Shown one piece after another: positions 7,965 through 16,664 of a stretch of 53,569 nt of DNA. The DNA is from Flavobacteriaceae bacterium. GTDB taxonomy: Bacteria > Bacteroidota > Bacteroidia > Flavobacteriales > Flavobacteriaceae. The stretch lies in NCBI GenBank assembly GCA_017858055.1, contig JAFMCA010000015.1:1-53569 (forward strand), in the 5' to 3' direction. The first letter of the stretch is position 1. The number at the start of each line of letters is the position of its first letter. A model generated the notes under the pieces. The model had not been told where the DNA came from. It saw only the letters and a list, made by a program, of their open reading frames with translations, and ran no database searches. Both the position numbers and the translations under genes were made by a program.

Positions 7965-9649
7965 GGTTTTCTATAAAAATCCATTATTAATTCGGAAGTG
8001 TTTCCTACTTGATCTTCAGCTGTAATTTTTAATTGATGTAAAGCTTCTTCAATTTCAAGATCATTGAAATCATAAATGAGGGTATTATCCTTTGGTTCAT
8101 GCTCTAGAAGGATCCACCTTCCATTGATTTCTCCACAATATTTCTGAATACCCGTGTAATCGTCAGAAAGTTTGAGTCTTAAGTAGCTGTAATCGGAAAG
8201 CCATTGTTTGTTTTTGAAATTTAATGGCTTTATTTCTGGAGGGACACTGTCTCTACTGAGGGTATAGGCAGCTAAAACATTTGATTTTCCTGTCCAATTT
8301 CCGTCCTTTTGTGCGGCACTAAAAAAGGAGGTTTGATTTTTAGAGTTTACAGTTGCAATAAAGGACTGTTTTTGGATTAGGCTATCTTCTTCTAAAACTT
8401 TAAACCGAACTTCATAGGCCTTTTGTAACGGATAGATATTTTCACCTACCGATAATATTTTGGATTCGTTGATCACAGAAATAGATACGGAATCAAAAAA
8501 GCTCCTCTTGGGGAAATAGACCGATTTATCTCCAAAATCATATAAGTAATCTTGGTCAGGGGAGATGTTGTAGCTTTTAACTGGGGGTTTTGAAGTTGAA
8601 TTTGTCCCCGTAAAATAGGCTTCTATATAACTGGTATTGTTATGATAATCACTGACTTCAATAAGAATTTGATAAGACTTTCCGCTTTCGATTTGCATTT
8701 GCCCGTCAGGCATAGCTTGTTCCAAAAAAGTCATTTTTTGCATGGGGTGTTTGATAAAGCGTTGAATTCTATTCTTGTTTTGTGCCCATTCTTTGTAATC
8801 TATTAGTAGGTTGATGTATTTGGAGTCGTTAAAGGAAATTTCATCCATTTCGATTTCGTATTGAAGAACGCCATTGAGTCGAATTTTAGCTTTATAGATC
8901 CCATTTTTATTGTACGATAAATCTTGTCGATCAAAAAGCCGTAATCCAACATTTACGGATCCCTCCGTTATCACTCCTGCGGTAGTATAGGTACTGTCAT
9001 TTTTCCTTACCAATACAAATTCTTTCTTATTACTGTCTGGATGAATTCCGTCATAGAGATACAGGTTTTGAATTTGAGGACGTTGGGTATCTACAATCTC
9101 TACAGGATATTGCATCGCGTTGATCGGGTTTTGTGTACTGGAATTCCGAACCTCAAAATGTAAATGTGGACCAAAAGACCCCCCTGTATTTCCTGAATAT
9201 CCAATCAACTCTCCCCTTTCGATAGATAATTCCTCGGATTTTGGAAACAATTGAATGCTGTAGGATTCTTTTTCATATTGTTTCTTTTTGACATAAGCTT
9301 CAATTTTTGGAGCAAATTTTTTGAGATGGGCGTAAACGGAAGTTGTCCCGTCATAGTGTTGAATGTACAGTGCTTTTCCGTATCCACCCGTACTTATTCG
9401 AATTCTATTGATCCAGCCGTTTTTCACACTTTGTACTGCAAGTCCTTGCCGTCCTTGCGTTTTGATGTCAAGACCGGCGTGAAAATGGTTGTTTCTAATC
9501 TCTCCAAAAGTACCTGACAGGAGTATAGGAATGTCTAAGGGAGGAGTCCAATCCGCGTTGGTTTGTGCAAAATGAACCGTGGGAATCAAACCTAAAACAA
9601 AAAGAAAAAGGAGATAAAAATTACGTAAGGGTTTGATCATGGGGTGCAA
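7952..9649 (-). CDS. M23 family metallopeptidase (LytM-type), secreted
   Basis: A 565-residue protein with a Sec signal peptide (hydrophobic 10-28, cleavage near HFAQ) and an N-terminal M23 domain. The zinc site is complete: H57 and D61 in HAGLD and H164 in HLHFE, with H108 (YAHLK) and H162 as the catalytic partners. Such enzymes cut peptide cross-links in peptidoglycan in the periplasm. The ~390 residues after the peptidase are beta-rich, have no recognisable catalytic motif and may be Ig-like domains; this layout is common in Bacteroidota. Met4 is an equally plausible start. It stands alone, convergent with the desulfurase gene. Confidence 0.87.
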   Translation of the reverse strand: MHPMIKPLRNFYLLFLFVLGLIPTVHFAQTNADWTPPLDIPILLSGTFGEIRNNHFHAGLDIKTQGRQGLAVQSVKNGWINRIRISTGGYGKALYIQHYDGTTSVYAHLKKFAPKIEAYVKKKQYEKESYSIQLFPKSEELSIERGELIGYSGNTGGSFGPHLHFEVRNSSTQNPINAMQYPVEIVDTQRPQIQNLYLYDGIHPDSNKKEFVLVRKNDSTYTTAGVITEGSVNVGLRLFDRQDLSYNKNGIYKAKIRLNGVLQYEIEMDEISFNDSKYINLLIDYKEWAQNKNRIQRFIKHPMQKMTFLEQAMPDGQMQIESGKSYQILIEVSDYHNNTSYIEAYFTGTNSTSKPPVKSYNISPDQDYLYDFGDKSVYFPKRSFFDSVSISVINESKILSVGENIYPLQKAYEVRFKVLEEDSLIQKQSFIATVNSKNQTSFFSAAQKDGNWTGKSNVLAAYTLSRDSVPPEIKPLNFKNKQWLSDYSYLRLKLSDDYTGIQKYCGEINGRWILLEHEPKDNTLIYDFNDLEIEEALHQLKITAEDQVGNTSELIMDFYRKPKNK

Positions 9650-9749
9650 GATAAAATGATTTTTTTAAAAACTAATTTTTTAAAAACATAGCTAATGTTA
9701 AAGTTATTAAAACACGGTCGAAGTCAGTACTCAATCTGAAAAGTTTCTA

Positions 9750-9757
9750 TAAATTTG
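9750..9757 (+). promoter_or_regulatory. -7 box for the coiled-coil/zapA operon
   Basis: TAAATTTG matches TANNTTTG and lies 31 bases before ATG 9789. The -33 element is not obvious. Confidence 0.45.
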
Positions 9758-9788
9758 TTAAGATAAATTATTCCGATAATTTTAAATT

Positions 9789-10094
9789 ATGGACAACGTG
9801 TCATCAGGTATTTCCCTTTTAGAGTCAAGGATCATCCAGCTGCTCAATAAATTAAAAGAAAACCACCTGAGTCTATCGACCCTTCAAGAACAAAACGATT
9901 TCTTGATAAACCAGAATAAGGAGTTGGGAGATCAGCTTCAATTTTTGAAGGAAGAAAACAAGTCCCTTAAAATTGCAAATAATTTATTAGGTAGTAATGA
10001 AGGAAAACCACAGGTTAAAGCCAAAATAAATAATTTAATCAAAGAAGTTGATTATTGTATTTCTCAGCTTTCAGAAATGAATGTAAATGAGTGA
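9789..10094 (+). CDS. small coiled-coil protein upstream of zapA
   Basis: A 101-residue hydrophilic protein whose residues 8-68 form a continuous heptad pattern (ESRIIQLLNKL... LQFLKEENKSLK). No signal peptide or membrane segment. Its last eight bases overlap the zapA start, which implies coupled translation and suggests a divisome role, perhaps like the ZapB coiled coil that partners ZapA in other bacteria. That partner assignment is inference from position and shape; there is no diagnostic motif. Confidence 0.75.
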   Translation: MDNVSSGISLLESRIIQLLNKLKENHLSLSTLQEQNDFLINQNKELGDQLQFLKEENKSLKIANNLLGSNEGKPQVKAKINNLIKEVDYCISQLSEMNVNE

Positions 10095-10383
10095 TCTATT
10101 AAAAATAAAGCTAACGATTGCAAACAGAGTCTATCCCTTATCTATTGCTCCTGAGCAAGAGGCCTCTTTGAGAGCATCGGCAAAAAAAATAGAGGCTACA
10201 ATTCAACAGCTTGAAAAAAATTATGCTGTGCGTGATAAGCAAGATGTTCTTGCCATGTGTTCCCTTCAATACGCAGCACAATTGGAAAAGCAAAAAAATC
10301 TAGAATCGAAGACTCCCGATGAGTCTGAAGATAAAATCAACGAATTGATTGATTTGATTGACGTCCATATGGCTGCATATTAA
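10087..10383 (+). CDS. zapA: cell division protein ZapA
   Basis: A 98-residue protein of the ZapA family, an FtsZ-bundling factor. The N-terminal pattern (KIKLTIANRVYPLSIAPEQE) is the family's beta-hairpin head, followed by a long helix (residues 27-95) that forms the coiled-coil stalk. Length matches the family. It overlaps the upstream coiled-coil gene by 8 bases. The 200-base gap to rny holds the RNA listed next; zapA followed by 6S RNA is also known in Proteobacteria. Confidence 0.85.
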   Translation: MSDLLKIKLTIANRVYPLSIAPEQEASLRASAKKIEATIQQLEKNYAVRDKQDVLAMCSLQYAAQLEKQKNLESKTPDESEDKINELIDLIDVHMAAY

Positions 10384-10407
10384 GTTCAATTGACAGCAAT
10401 ACAAACT

Positions 10408-10571
10408 ACCTGTATTAGTATTTTTTGATAAACTCAACGAGCTTTAAATTCAGAGGGGTGAGTTTCTTTTGTAAAAGCAAGCTGCCTTGAGCAGATCCTT
10501 GACCATAGGTGTAGCCTCAAACTTGATTTTTAGGAGTTTATACAAGAACCCACTAATGCAGGTTTTTTTTT
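10408..10571 (+). ncRNA. ssrS: candidate 6S RNA between zapA and rny
   Basis: The 5' segment ACCTGTATTAGT (10408-10419) pairs over its full 12 bases, with one U-G, with ACTAATGCAGGT (10552-10563), which is followed directly by nine T residues. Inside, ATAAACTC (10428-10435) pairs with GAGTTTAT (10534-10541). A terminal hairpin is built by CAAG/CTTG and CTGC/GCAG (10478-10501), and GAGG (10453-10456) can meet CCTC (10515-10518). A ~164-base rod with a closing stem, internal bubbles and a terminator tail, lying after zapA, is what a 6S RNA looks like. 6S RNA binds housekeeping RNA polymerase holoenzyme. I could not fold it or run a covariance model. Confidence 0.65.
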
Positions 10572-10585
10572 AAAAAAGAAAAAAA

Positions 10586-12151
10586 ATGGAATCGTATTTA
10601 ATTTATATAATTATCGGTCTGGGAGCCTTAGGGATTGGTTTCCTGATTGGAAGTAGTTCAAGAAAAGGGAAAAATAAATCCCTTTTAGAGGACATCAAGC
10701 GGGAAGGGAAGGAGTTGTTGCAAAAGGCAAGAATAGATGCTGAAACGATTAAAAAAGAAAAAATACTTGAAGCAAAAGAGCATTTTATTGAACTCAAATC
10801 CAAGCATGAGATTGAAATAACACAACGGGAGAAAAAGCTGATTGAAACTGAAAACAGAATCCGCCAAAAGGAGTCCCACCTTCAGAAACAAATCAACACC
10901 AACTCCGAGCTCAAGAGAACACTTCACCAAGAAGAAGAAATTATAGCAAAAAAACAAGAGGTGCTGAATTTCAAAGAAAAAAAGTTGGATCAAAATCTTC
11001 AAATCCAAATTAGCAAGTTGGAAGAAATTTCAAGACTCTCTGCAGATCAAGCAAAAACAGAGTTGATGCAAACCCTTCAAGAAAAAGCAAAAGCAGACGC
11101 TATGGCCTTTGTCCAGCATCAAATGGAAGAAGCCAAGTTGAGTGCCCAGCAAGAGGCAAAAAAGATTGTGATCAACACCATACAACGAATAGGTACAGAG
11201 GAAGCAATAGACAATTGCGTTTCTATTTTTAATCTTGAATCTGACGATGTTAAAGGTAGAATTATCGGAAGAGAAGGAAGGAACATTCGTGTTTTAGAAG
11301 CGGAAACGGGAGTAGAAATCATTGTAGATGATACCCCAGAAGCAATAATATTATCCTGTTTTGATCCTGTTCGTAGAGAAATTGCTCGATTGTCTTTACA
11401 CAGTTTAGTGAATGATGGAAGGATACACCCAGCTCGTATCGAAGAGGTTGTGAAAAAAACTACCAAGCAAATAGAAAACGAAATCATTGAAGTAGGAAAG
11501 CGAACGGTTATTGATTTGGGAATTCATGGACTGCATCCTGAACTTGTTCGGATTGTAGGCCGAATGAAGTATCGTTCCTCTTACGGTCAAAATTTATTGC
11601 AACACTCAAGAGAGGTCGCCAAGCTGTGTGGGGTTATGGCTTCCGAATTGGGTTTAAATCCTAAAGTAGCCAAACGCGCAGGTTTACTGCACGATATAGG
11701 CAAAGTGCCTGAGGAAGAGAATGAAACCCCTCATGCGCTTCTAGGGATGGAATGGGCTGAAAAATTCGGTGAAAAAAAGGATGTTTGTAACGCGATAGGT
11801 GCCCATCACGATGAAATTGAAATGACGACGCTTTATTCTCCTATTGTACAAGTCTGCGATGCAATCTCTGGTGCCCGTCCGGGTGCTCGACGTCAGGTAT
11901 TGGACAGTTATGTTCAGCGACTCAAAGATTTGGAAAAAATTGCCTATGATTTTGATGGGGTCAATAAAGCCTATGCAATTCAAGCCGGTCGAGAACTCCG
12001 AGTTTTTGTAGAAAGTGATAAAGTTTCGGACGATCACGCCTCGCGATTGTCTTTTGAGATCTCACAAAAAATTCAGACGGATATGACCTATCCCGGTCAG
12101 GTAAAAGTTACCGTGATCAGGGAAACTAGAGCGGTGAATGTGGCCAAATAG
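10586..12151 (+). CDS. rny: ribonuclease Y
   Basis: A 521-residue membrane-anchored endoribonuclease that starts decay of many mRNAs. Residues 4-22 form the N-terminal membrane helix, 30-200 a long charged coiled coil, then the KH RNA-binding domain with [12 protein letters not shown] at 224-235, then the HD domain with H340, HD at 369-370 and the HHDE cluster at 407-410 as metal ligands. Length and domain order are complete. It follows the candidate 6S RNA terminator by 15 bases, so its transcript probably comes from read-through or a promoter within the RNA region. Confidence 0.95.
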   Translation: MESYLIYIIIGLGALGIGFLIGSSSRKGKNKSLLEDIKREGKELLQKARIDAETIKKEKILEAKEHFIELKSKHEIEITQREKKLIETENRIRQKESHLQKQINTNSELKRTLHQEEEIIAKKQEVLNFKEKKLDQNLQIQISKLEEISRLSADQAKTELMQTLQEKAKADAMAFVQHQMEEAKLSAQQEAKKIVINTIQRIGTEEAIDNCVSIFNLESDDVKGRIIGREGRNIRVLEAETGVEIIVDDTPEAIILSCFDPVRREIARLSLHSLVNDGRIHPARIEEVVKKTTKQIENEIIEVGKRTVIDLGIHGLHPELVRIVGRMKYRSSYGQNLLQHSREVAKLCGVMASELGLNPKVAKRAGLLHDIGKVPEEENETPHALLGMEWAEKFGEKKDVCNAIGAHHDEIEMTTLYSPIVQVCDAISGARPGARRQVLDSYVQRLKDLEKIAYDFDGVNKAYAIQAGRELRVFVESDKVSDDHASRLSFEISQKIQTDMTYPGQVKVTVIRETRAVNVAK

Positions 12152-12162
12152 ATAGGTCTTCC

Positions 12163-12903
12163 TTATAAAAAACTATAAACTAGCCCAGCAAGACTTCCTC
12201 CGATAAAAGGACCTAAAATGGGTACCCAACTGTATCCCCAGTCGGCATCTTTATTTTTTCTAGGAAGCAATTGATAGACCAGTCGGGGTCCAAAATCTCG
12301 TGCTGGATTGATGGCATAACCTGTAGTACCTCCCAATGAGATACCGATTACCCATACCAAAATCCCAACAGGAAGCGCATCTAAAGCCCCTAATCCAAAA
12401 TTTTGCACTTCTGTTCCTACAATGCTAATGTTTGGACTCACAATGAATAATGCTCCAAAAACCAACATAAAGGTCCCAATGGCCTCACTAAAAAGGTTGT
12501 TTTTGATGTTTCTGATCGCAGGGCCGGTACAAAATGTACTCCGAACTGCACTTTCATCAGTTGTGGCTCGGTAATGATCAATATAGGTAAGATACGCAAG
12601 CCAACTTCCACACATGGCCCCCAAGAGCTGAGCAATAAAATAACCAGGCACTAAAGACCATGAAAATTTTCCTGCTGTTGCTAGACCAAGGGTGACTGCT
12701 GGATTTAGATGGGCTCCGCTAGAGGCTGCACTCACATAAACTCCCACAAATACCGCAAATCCCCATGCGCTTGTAATGAGAACCCATGGAGTTTGTCCAG
12801 ATGCAATCGTTTTTTTTAAATTGATGTTGGCCACAACACCTGCACCTAGTAAAAGCAGTATTGCTGTTCCAATAAACTCTGCTAAAAGGGGATTTAAAAT
12901 CAT
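12163..12903 (-). CDS. glpF: glycerol facilitator / aquaglyceroporin
   Basis: A 246-residue MIP-family channel with both pore motifs, NPA at 67-69 (AHLNPAV) and NPAR at 199-202 (AINPARDFGPR). D203 after the second motif is the residue that marks glycerol facilitators over water-only aquaporins. Six membrane segments and two half-helices are visible. Its ATG overlaps the glpD stop by four bases, so it is the last gene of the glycerol operon. It would let glycerol diffuse in, to be trapped by GlpK. Confidence 0.93.
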   Translation of the reverse strand: MILNPLLAEFIGTAILLLLGAGVVANINLKKTIASGQTPWVLITSAWGFAVFVGVYVSAASSGAHLNPAVTLGLATAGKFSWSLVPGYFIAQLLGAMCGSWLAYLTYIDHYRATTDESAVRSTFCTGPAIRNIKNNLFSEAIGTFMLVFGALFIVSPNISIVGTEVQNFGLGALDALPVGILVWVIGISLGGTTGYAINPARDFGPRLVYQLLPRKNKDADWGYSWVPILGPFIGGSLAGLVYSFL

Positions 12904-14450
12904 AATTGATAATTTTTAAGGAGTTGTTTAAATGTATTGAGTTCGTTTTCGATCCACTGATCGTCTTTTTTTAAAACGCCAGCCATAAGGGAGGCTACTT
13001 TTGGAGCAATTTTTTCGGTTTCATAAGCATCTAGAAAAAGGCAACGTGTTCTCCTAGCTAAAACATCTTCTAAGGTGAGTGCCATTTCTTCTTGAATCGC
13101 CCAAATAATTTGATTTTCAGAGATAAATAGTTTTTTTGAAAGTGAATTATCCGCTTTTTTTGGATTTATTGCTTTTACCTTAACCGCTTCCGTACCGTAA
13201 AAGGAATACGGATCGCTATAATCAGTATTGTAATCATTCCCGAAAATTGGTAAGGATTCCGTTGTACATTTACGATCGGAAAAACCACCCACCATTTGTA
13301 CCGTGTTTACTGCATCTTCTGCAATTTTCCTGTAGGTAGTCCACTTCCCACCTAAAACGCTGATTAATCCACTAGTACTCACGATTATTTTATGATGTCT
13401 CGAAACCTCTTTAGTGCTCTCTTTTTTATCGTTATTTGCTGCAAGCGGGCGCAATCCAGCAAAAACACTTTTTACATCATTCCGATTCGGTTTTTTGGTC
13501 ATGTATGCACTTGCGTTTTCCAAGATAAAGTCGATCTCCTTTTCAAGTGCAATAGGTTCCTCAAGGGTTTCGTCTATGGGTGTGTCTGTAGTTCCCAAAA
13601 CGACTTGGCCATTCCACGGAACTGCAAATAGGACCCTCCCGTCCGTAGTGTGGGGCACCATAATGGCATGATTCCCTAGTAAAAATGAGCTATCAATTAC
13701 CAAGTGTACCCCTTGGGAGGGGCGTATTTTTCTTTTTGCTTTCGGTTGATCCATCTGTATAATATCATCAGAAAAAACACCCGTAGCATTGATGATTACT
13801 TTTGCTTTGATGGAACCTTCAGATCCGCTTATCCGATCTTTTACTCGGATTCCGGTCAGTATTTCGTTTTCTTTTTCAACATTGATTACTTCCATGTAGT
13901 TTAACAAAACCGCGCTTTCCTGATCAGCAGTTAATGCCAAACTGATTGCCATTCGGGCATCGTCAAATTGCCCGTCATGATAAATAACTCCACCCCGAAG
14001 TCCTTCTTGATTTACATTAGGTAGGTATTCAAGGGTTTCTTCTCTACTTAAAATGGTTGAAGGTCCTAAGCCTAGTTTTCCAGCCATCATATCGTAAACT
14101 TTAAGACCAATACCATAAAAAGGACTACTCCACCAATCGTAGGAAGGAATCACAAAGCTTAGATCACGAACTAAATGGGGCGCATTTTTTCGCATGATAC
14201 CGCGCTCCCTTAAGGCTTCCAACACGAGTGAAATATCACCATTCTGAAGGTATCGTACTCCACCGTGAACTAATTTTGTACTTCGAGAGGATGTGCCTTT
14301 AGCAAAATCATTTTTTTCTAGAAGAAGGGTTTTAAATCCTCGATTCGCTGCATCAACAGCAATCCCTAATCCAGAAGCACCCCCTCCAATAATTGCAACA
14401 TCCCATTCTGATGTTTCTTTGAGTTGAGCAAGGTTATGGGTTCTATTCAT
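12900..14450 (-). CDS. glpD: glycerol-3-phosphate dehydrogenase (quinone-linked, FAD)
   Basis: A 516-residue FAD enzyme oxidising glycerol 3-phosphate to dihydroxyacetone phosphate and passing electrons to quinone at the inner membrane. The Rossmann FAD loop is GGGASG at 22-27, followed by KGTSSRSTKLVHGGVRYL, the family's FAD/substrate signature. The C-terminal helical domain is present and length is normal. It overlaps glpK by 8 bases and glpF by 4, so all three are one translational block. Confidence 0.94.
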   Translation of the reverse strand: MNRTHNLAQLKETSEWDVAIIGGGASGLGIAVDAANRGFKTLLLEKNDFAKGTSSRSTKLVHGGVRYLQNGDISLVLEALRERGIMRKNAPHLVRDLSFVIPSYDWWSSPFYGIGLKVYDMMAGKLGLGPSTILSREETLEYLPNVNQEGLRGGVIYHDGQFDDARMAISLALTADQESAVLLNYMEVINVEKENEILTGIRVKDRISGSEGSIKAKVIINATGVFSDDIIQMDQPKAKRKIRPSQGVHLVIDSSFLLGNHAIMVPHTTDGRVLFAVPWNGQVVLGTTDTPIDETLEEPIALEKEIDFILENASAYMTKKPNRNDVKSVFAGLRPLAANNDKKESTKEVSRHHKIIVSTSGLISVLGGKWTTYRKIAEDAVNTVQMVGGFSDRKCTTESLPIFGNDYNTDYSDPYSFYGTEAVKVKAINPKKADNSLSKKLFISENQIIWAIQEEMALTLEDVLARRTRCLFLDAYETEKIAPKVASLMAGVLKKDDQWIENELNTFKQLLKNYQL

Positions 14451-15939
14451 TCGAGGCGTTGTGATTACTTAATTTTCCTATGCGTTTTTTCCAAAGGGCT
14501 ATGGTTTTTTCTGTATTTGCATCAGGCTTTGGAGAAAATTGTCGATCTACAGCCCAAATGTTTGCCAAACTTTCAACGGAATCCCAAAAGCCTGTGGCTA
14601 AGCCTGCAAAAAAGGCAGCACCTAATGCTGTGGTCTCTGTAGTTTGCGGACGAATTACTTCTGCCTCTAAAAGATCTGCTTGGATTTGCATTAGTAAATT
14701 GTTGTTGCTTGCACCCCCGTCAACTTTAAGAGACTTAAATGTTGTCTGGGCGTCTTTTTGCATTTCAATGACAATTTCACGAACTCTTAAAGCAATCGCT
14801 TCTAGGGCAGCTCTGGCAATATGTCCTTTGTTTGTCCCTCTGGTAATGCCCAAAATGGATCCCGTAGCATCCGAATCCCAGTAGGGTGCACCCAATCCTG
14901 CTAAGGCAGGAATAAAAGTGATTCCTCCATTATTTTCTACAGTTTCAGCTAAAGCTTCTATTTCACTGGCCTCAGTGATTATGCCGAGTTGATCACGAAG
15001 CCACTGAACTACAGCACCTGCAATGAATACACTACCCTCGAGGGCATAACTTACTTCACCATTGATTTGGTACCCGATAGTGGTCAACATTTTATTTTTG
15101 GAAATAACCGGTTTTGATCCGGTGTTCATAATACAAAAACAACCTGTACCATAAGTGTTTTTCACATCCCCTGGTTCGATACACATCTGACCAAAAAGTG
15201 CCGCTTGTTGATCTCCTGCGATTCCAGCAATGGGGATAGGCAAACCGAACCAACTCGTATGTACATCTCCTACTTTTTCAGAAGAGGAGACTACCTTAGG
15301 GAGTAAAGCTTTGGGAACTTCAAGAGTTGCTAAAAGCTCGTCGTCCCACTCCAGGGTGTGGATATTAAATAGCAGGGTTCTACTGGCATTCGTTACATCA
15401 GTGACATGAACATTTCCCTTAGTCAGATTCCAAATTAACCAACTATCAACAGTTCCAAAGGCTAATTCACCTCTTTCAGCAGCTGCCCTTAATTTTGGAT
15501 CTTGATCTAAAATCCATTTTATTTTGGTTCCTGAGAAATAAGCATCCAATAGCAGTCCCGTTTTATCATAAAACTGCTTTTCCTTTCCATCATTTTTTAA
15601 TAAATCACAAATACCTGAGGTCCTTCGGTCTTGCCAAACAATTGCCTTGTGGACGGGTTTCCCTGTTTTTCGATCCCAAATTAGAGTAGTTTCACGTTGA
15701 TTGGTAATTCCCATGGCATGAATTTGCTCGGGTTGAATTTGAGCACTTTCGATGACCTCATAAATGGCTTTTAATTGGGTTTCCCATATTTCGATCCCAT
15801 CGTGTTCTACCCAACTTTCTTTTGGGAAATATTGAGTGAATTCATGTTGAGCGATACTTTTTGTAGCCCCTTTATGATCAAAAAGAATGGCACGAGAACT
15901 TGTCGTTCCAGCATCAATTGCAAGGATGTATTTTTCCAT
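14443..15939 (-). CDS. glpK: glycerol kinase
   Basis: A 498-residue FGGY-family kinase making glycerol 3-phosphate from glycerol and ATP. The ATP-binding phosphate-1 loop is DAGTTSSR at 9-16, and the glycerol-kinase signature region (GDQQAALFGQ, then EGSVFIAGAVVQWLRD) is intact. It lies 24 bases after the gluconate-dehydrogenase-type subunit gene on the same strand, and overlaps glpD. Confidence 0.95.
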   Translation of the reverse strand: MEKYILAIDAGTTSSRAILFDHKGATKSIAQHEFTQYFPKESWVEHDGIEIWETQLKAIYEVIESAQIQPEQIHAMGITNQRETTLIWDRKTGKPVHKAIVWQDRRTSGICDLLKNDGKEKQFYDKTGLLLDAYFSGTKIKWILDQDPKLRAAAERGELAFGTVDSWLIWNLTKGNVHVTDVTNASRTLLFNIHTLEWDDELLATLEVPKALLPKVVSSSEKVGDVHTSWFGLPIPIAGIAGDQQAALFGQMCIEPGDVKNTYGTGCFCIMNTGSKPVISKNKMLTTIGYQINGEVSYALEGSVFIAGAVVQWLRDQLGIITEASEIEALAETVENNGGITFIPALAGLGAPYWDSDATGSILGITRGTNKGHIARAALEAIALRVREIVIEMQKDAQTTFKSLKVDGGASNNNLLMQIQADLLEAEVIRPQTTETTALGAAFFAGLATGFWDSVESLANIWAVDRQFSPKPDANTEKTIALWKKRIGKLSNHNASNE

Positions 15940-15963
15940 GGTTACTAGAATCTAAACGATGAA

Positions 15964-16662
15964 TTAGGAAATTAAATTTCCGTCATTATCCCATTGGGCT
16001 AAATCATTACGTTTGGACTGATCTACAAATTTAGGCATCCACGATTCGTCATAAGACATGCCGTGGGCTTTGAGAACATCCTCCGGAACACCATCCCAAA
16101 CATTGGGTTGATTTCCTACATATCCAATTTCTTTAATTCCCGCTTCAGAGGTAAAATACCCTGTCATTACCAAATTTCGTAAAAGGGAAAAAAATTGTAC
16201 TTCTTGTTTTTGTTCAGTAGTATTCGGGTCATTAAAGGCGATTTGATCCAAAATTTCATGCTGTTGATCTTCCTTACAATTCAGAAAATCCGCACCGTAT
16301 TTTTTGTTAGAATGACTGTCAATCCACATCAATCCCCCTCGCATTTTGGTTTGAATACTCGGAAAGTCTTTAGCCATAAACTCAATGAATTCCGGCACTT
16401 TTGCTTCCTCAATATTCCCTTCTTCATTTGGAGGAAGAATTAAATTGGCTAAACGTCTTATTTTATTAATCTCGTTATTTTCAAAAAATTGTTGCCCCAA
16501 GAGTTTTTCGTCATAGGCTTGCTCTTCAGGAGTTCTTCCGTATTGATATTCCCATAATTTTTGTTCGATTGCCGCTTCGGGTTCCGATACGCAACCCTCT
16601 AAGGCAAGACCTCCTGCCATACTTCCTAAAAATAATGATCGAATGCTATCTCTTCTGTTCAT
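15964..16662 (-). CDS. gluconate 2-dehydrogenase subunit 3 family protein, Tat-exported
   Basis: From the ATG at 16662 (MNRRDSIRSLFLGSMAGG) this is a 232-residue protein with a twin-arginine signal and a following LEGC, a possible lipobox. A longer reading adds 25 residues and overlaps the GMC gene, so it is rejected. The body matches the small subunit of membrane-bound gluconate/sugar dehydrogenases, which carries its cofactor-bound large partner through the Tat pathway. The partner is the adjacent GMC oxidoreductase, two bases upstream. Substrate is unknown; placement ahead of glpK suggests a polyol or glycerol-derived compound, which is inference. Confidence 0.8.
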   Translation of the reverse strand: MNRRDSIRSLFLGSMAGGLALEGCVSEPEAAIEQKLWEYQYGRTPEEQAYDEKLLGQQFFENNEINKIRRLANLILPPNEEGNIEEAKVPEFIEFMAKDFPSIQTKMRGGLMWIDSHSNKKYGADFLNCKEDQQHEILDQIAFNDPNTTEQKQEVQFFSLLRNLVMTGYFTSEAGIKEIGYVGNQPNVWDGVPEDVLKAHGMSYDESWMPKFVDQSKRNDLAQWDNDGNLIS

Positions 16663-16664
16663 AA

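Noticed and set aside
13392-13671. Two overlapping plus-strand frames antisense to glpD
   Set aside because: Both are shadows of a conserved coding region with no promoter or motif.
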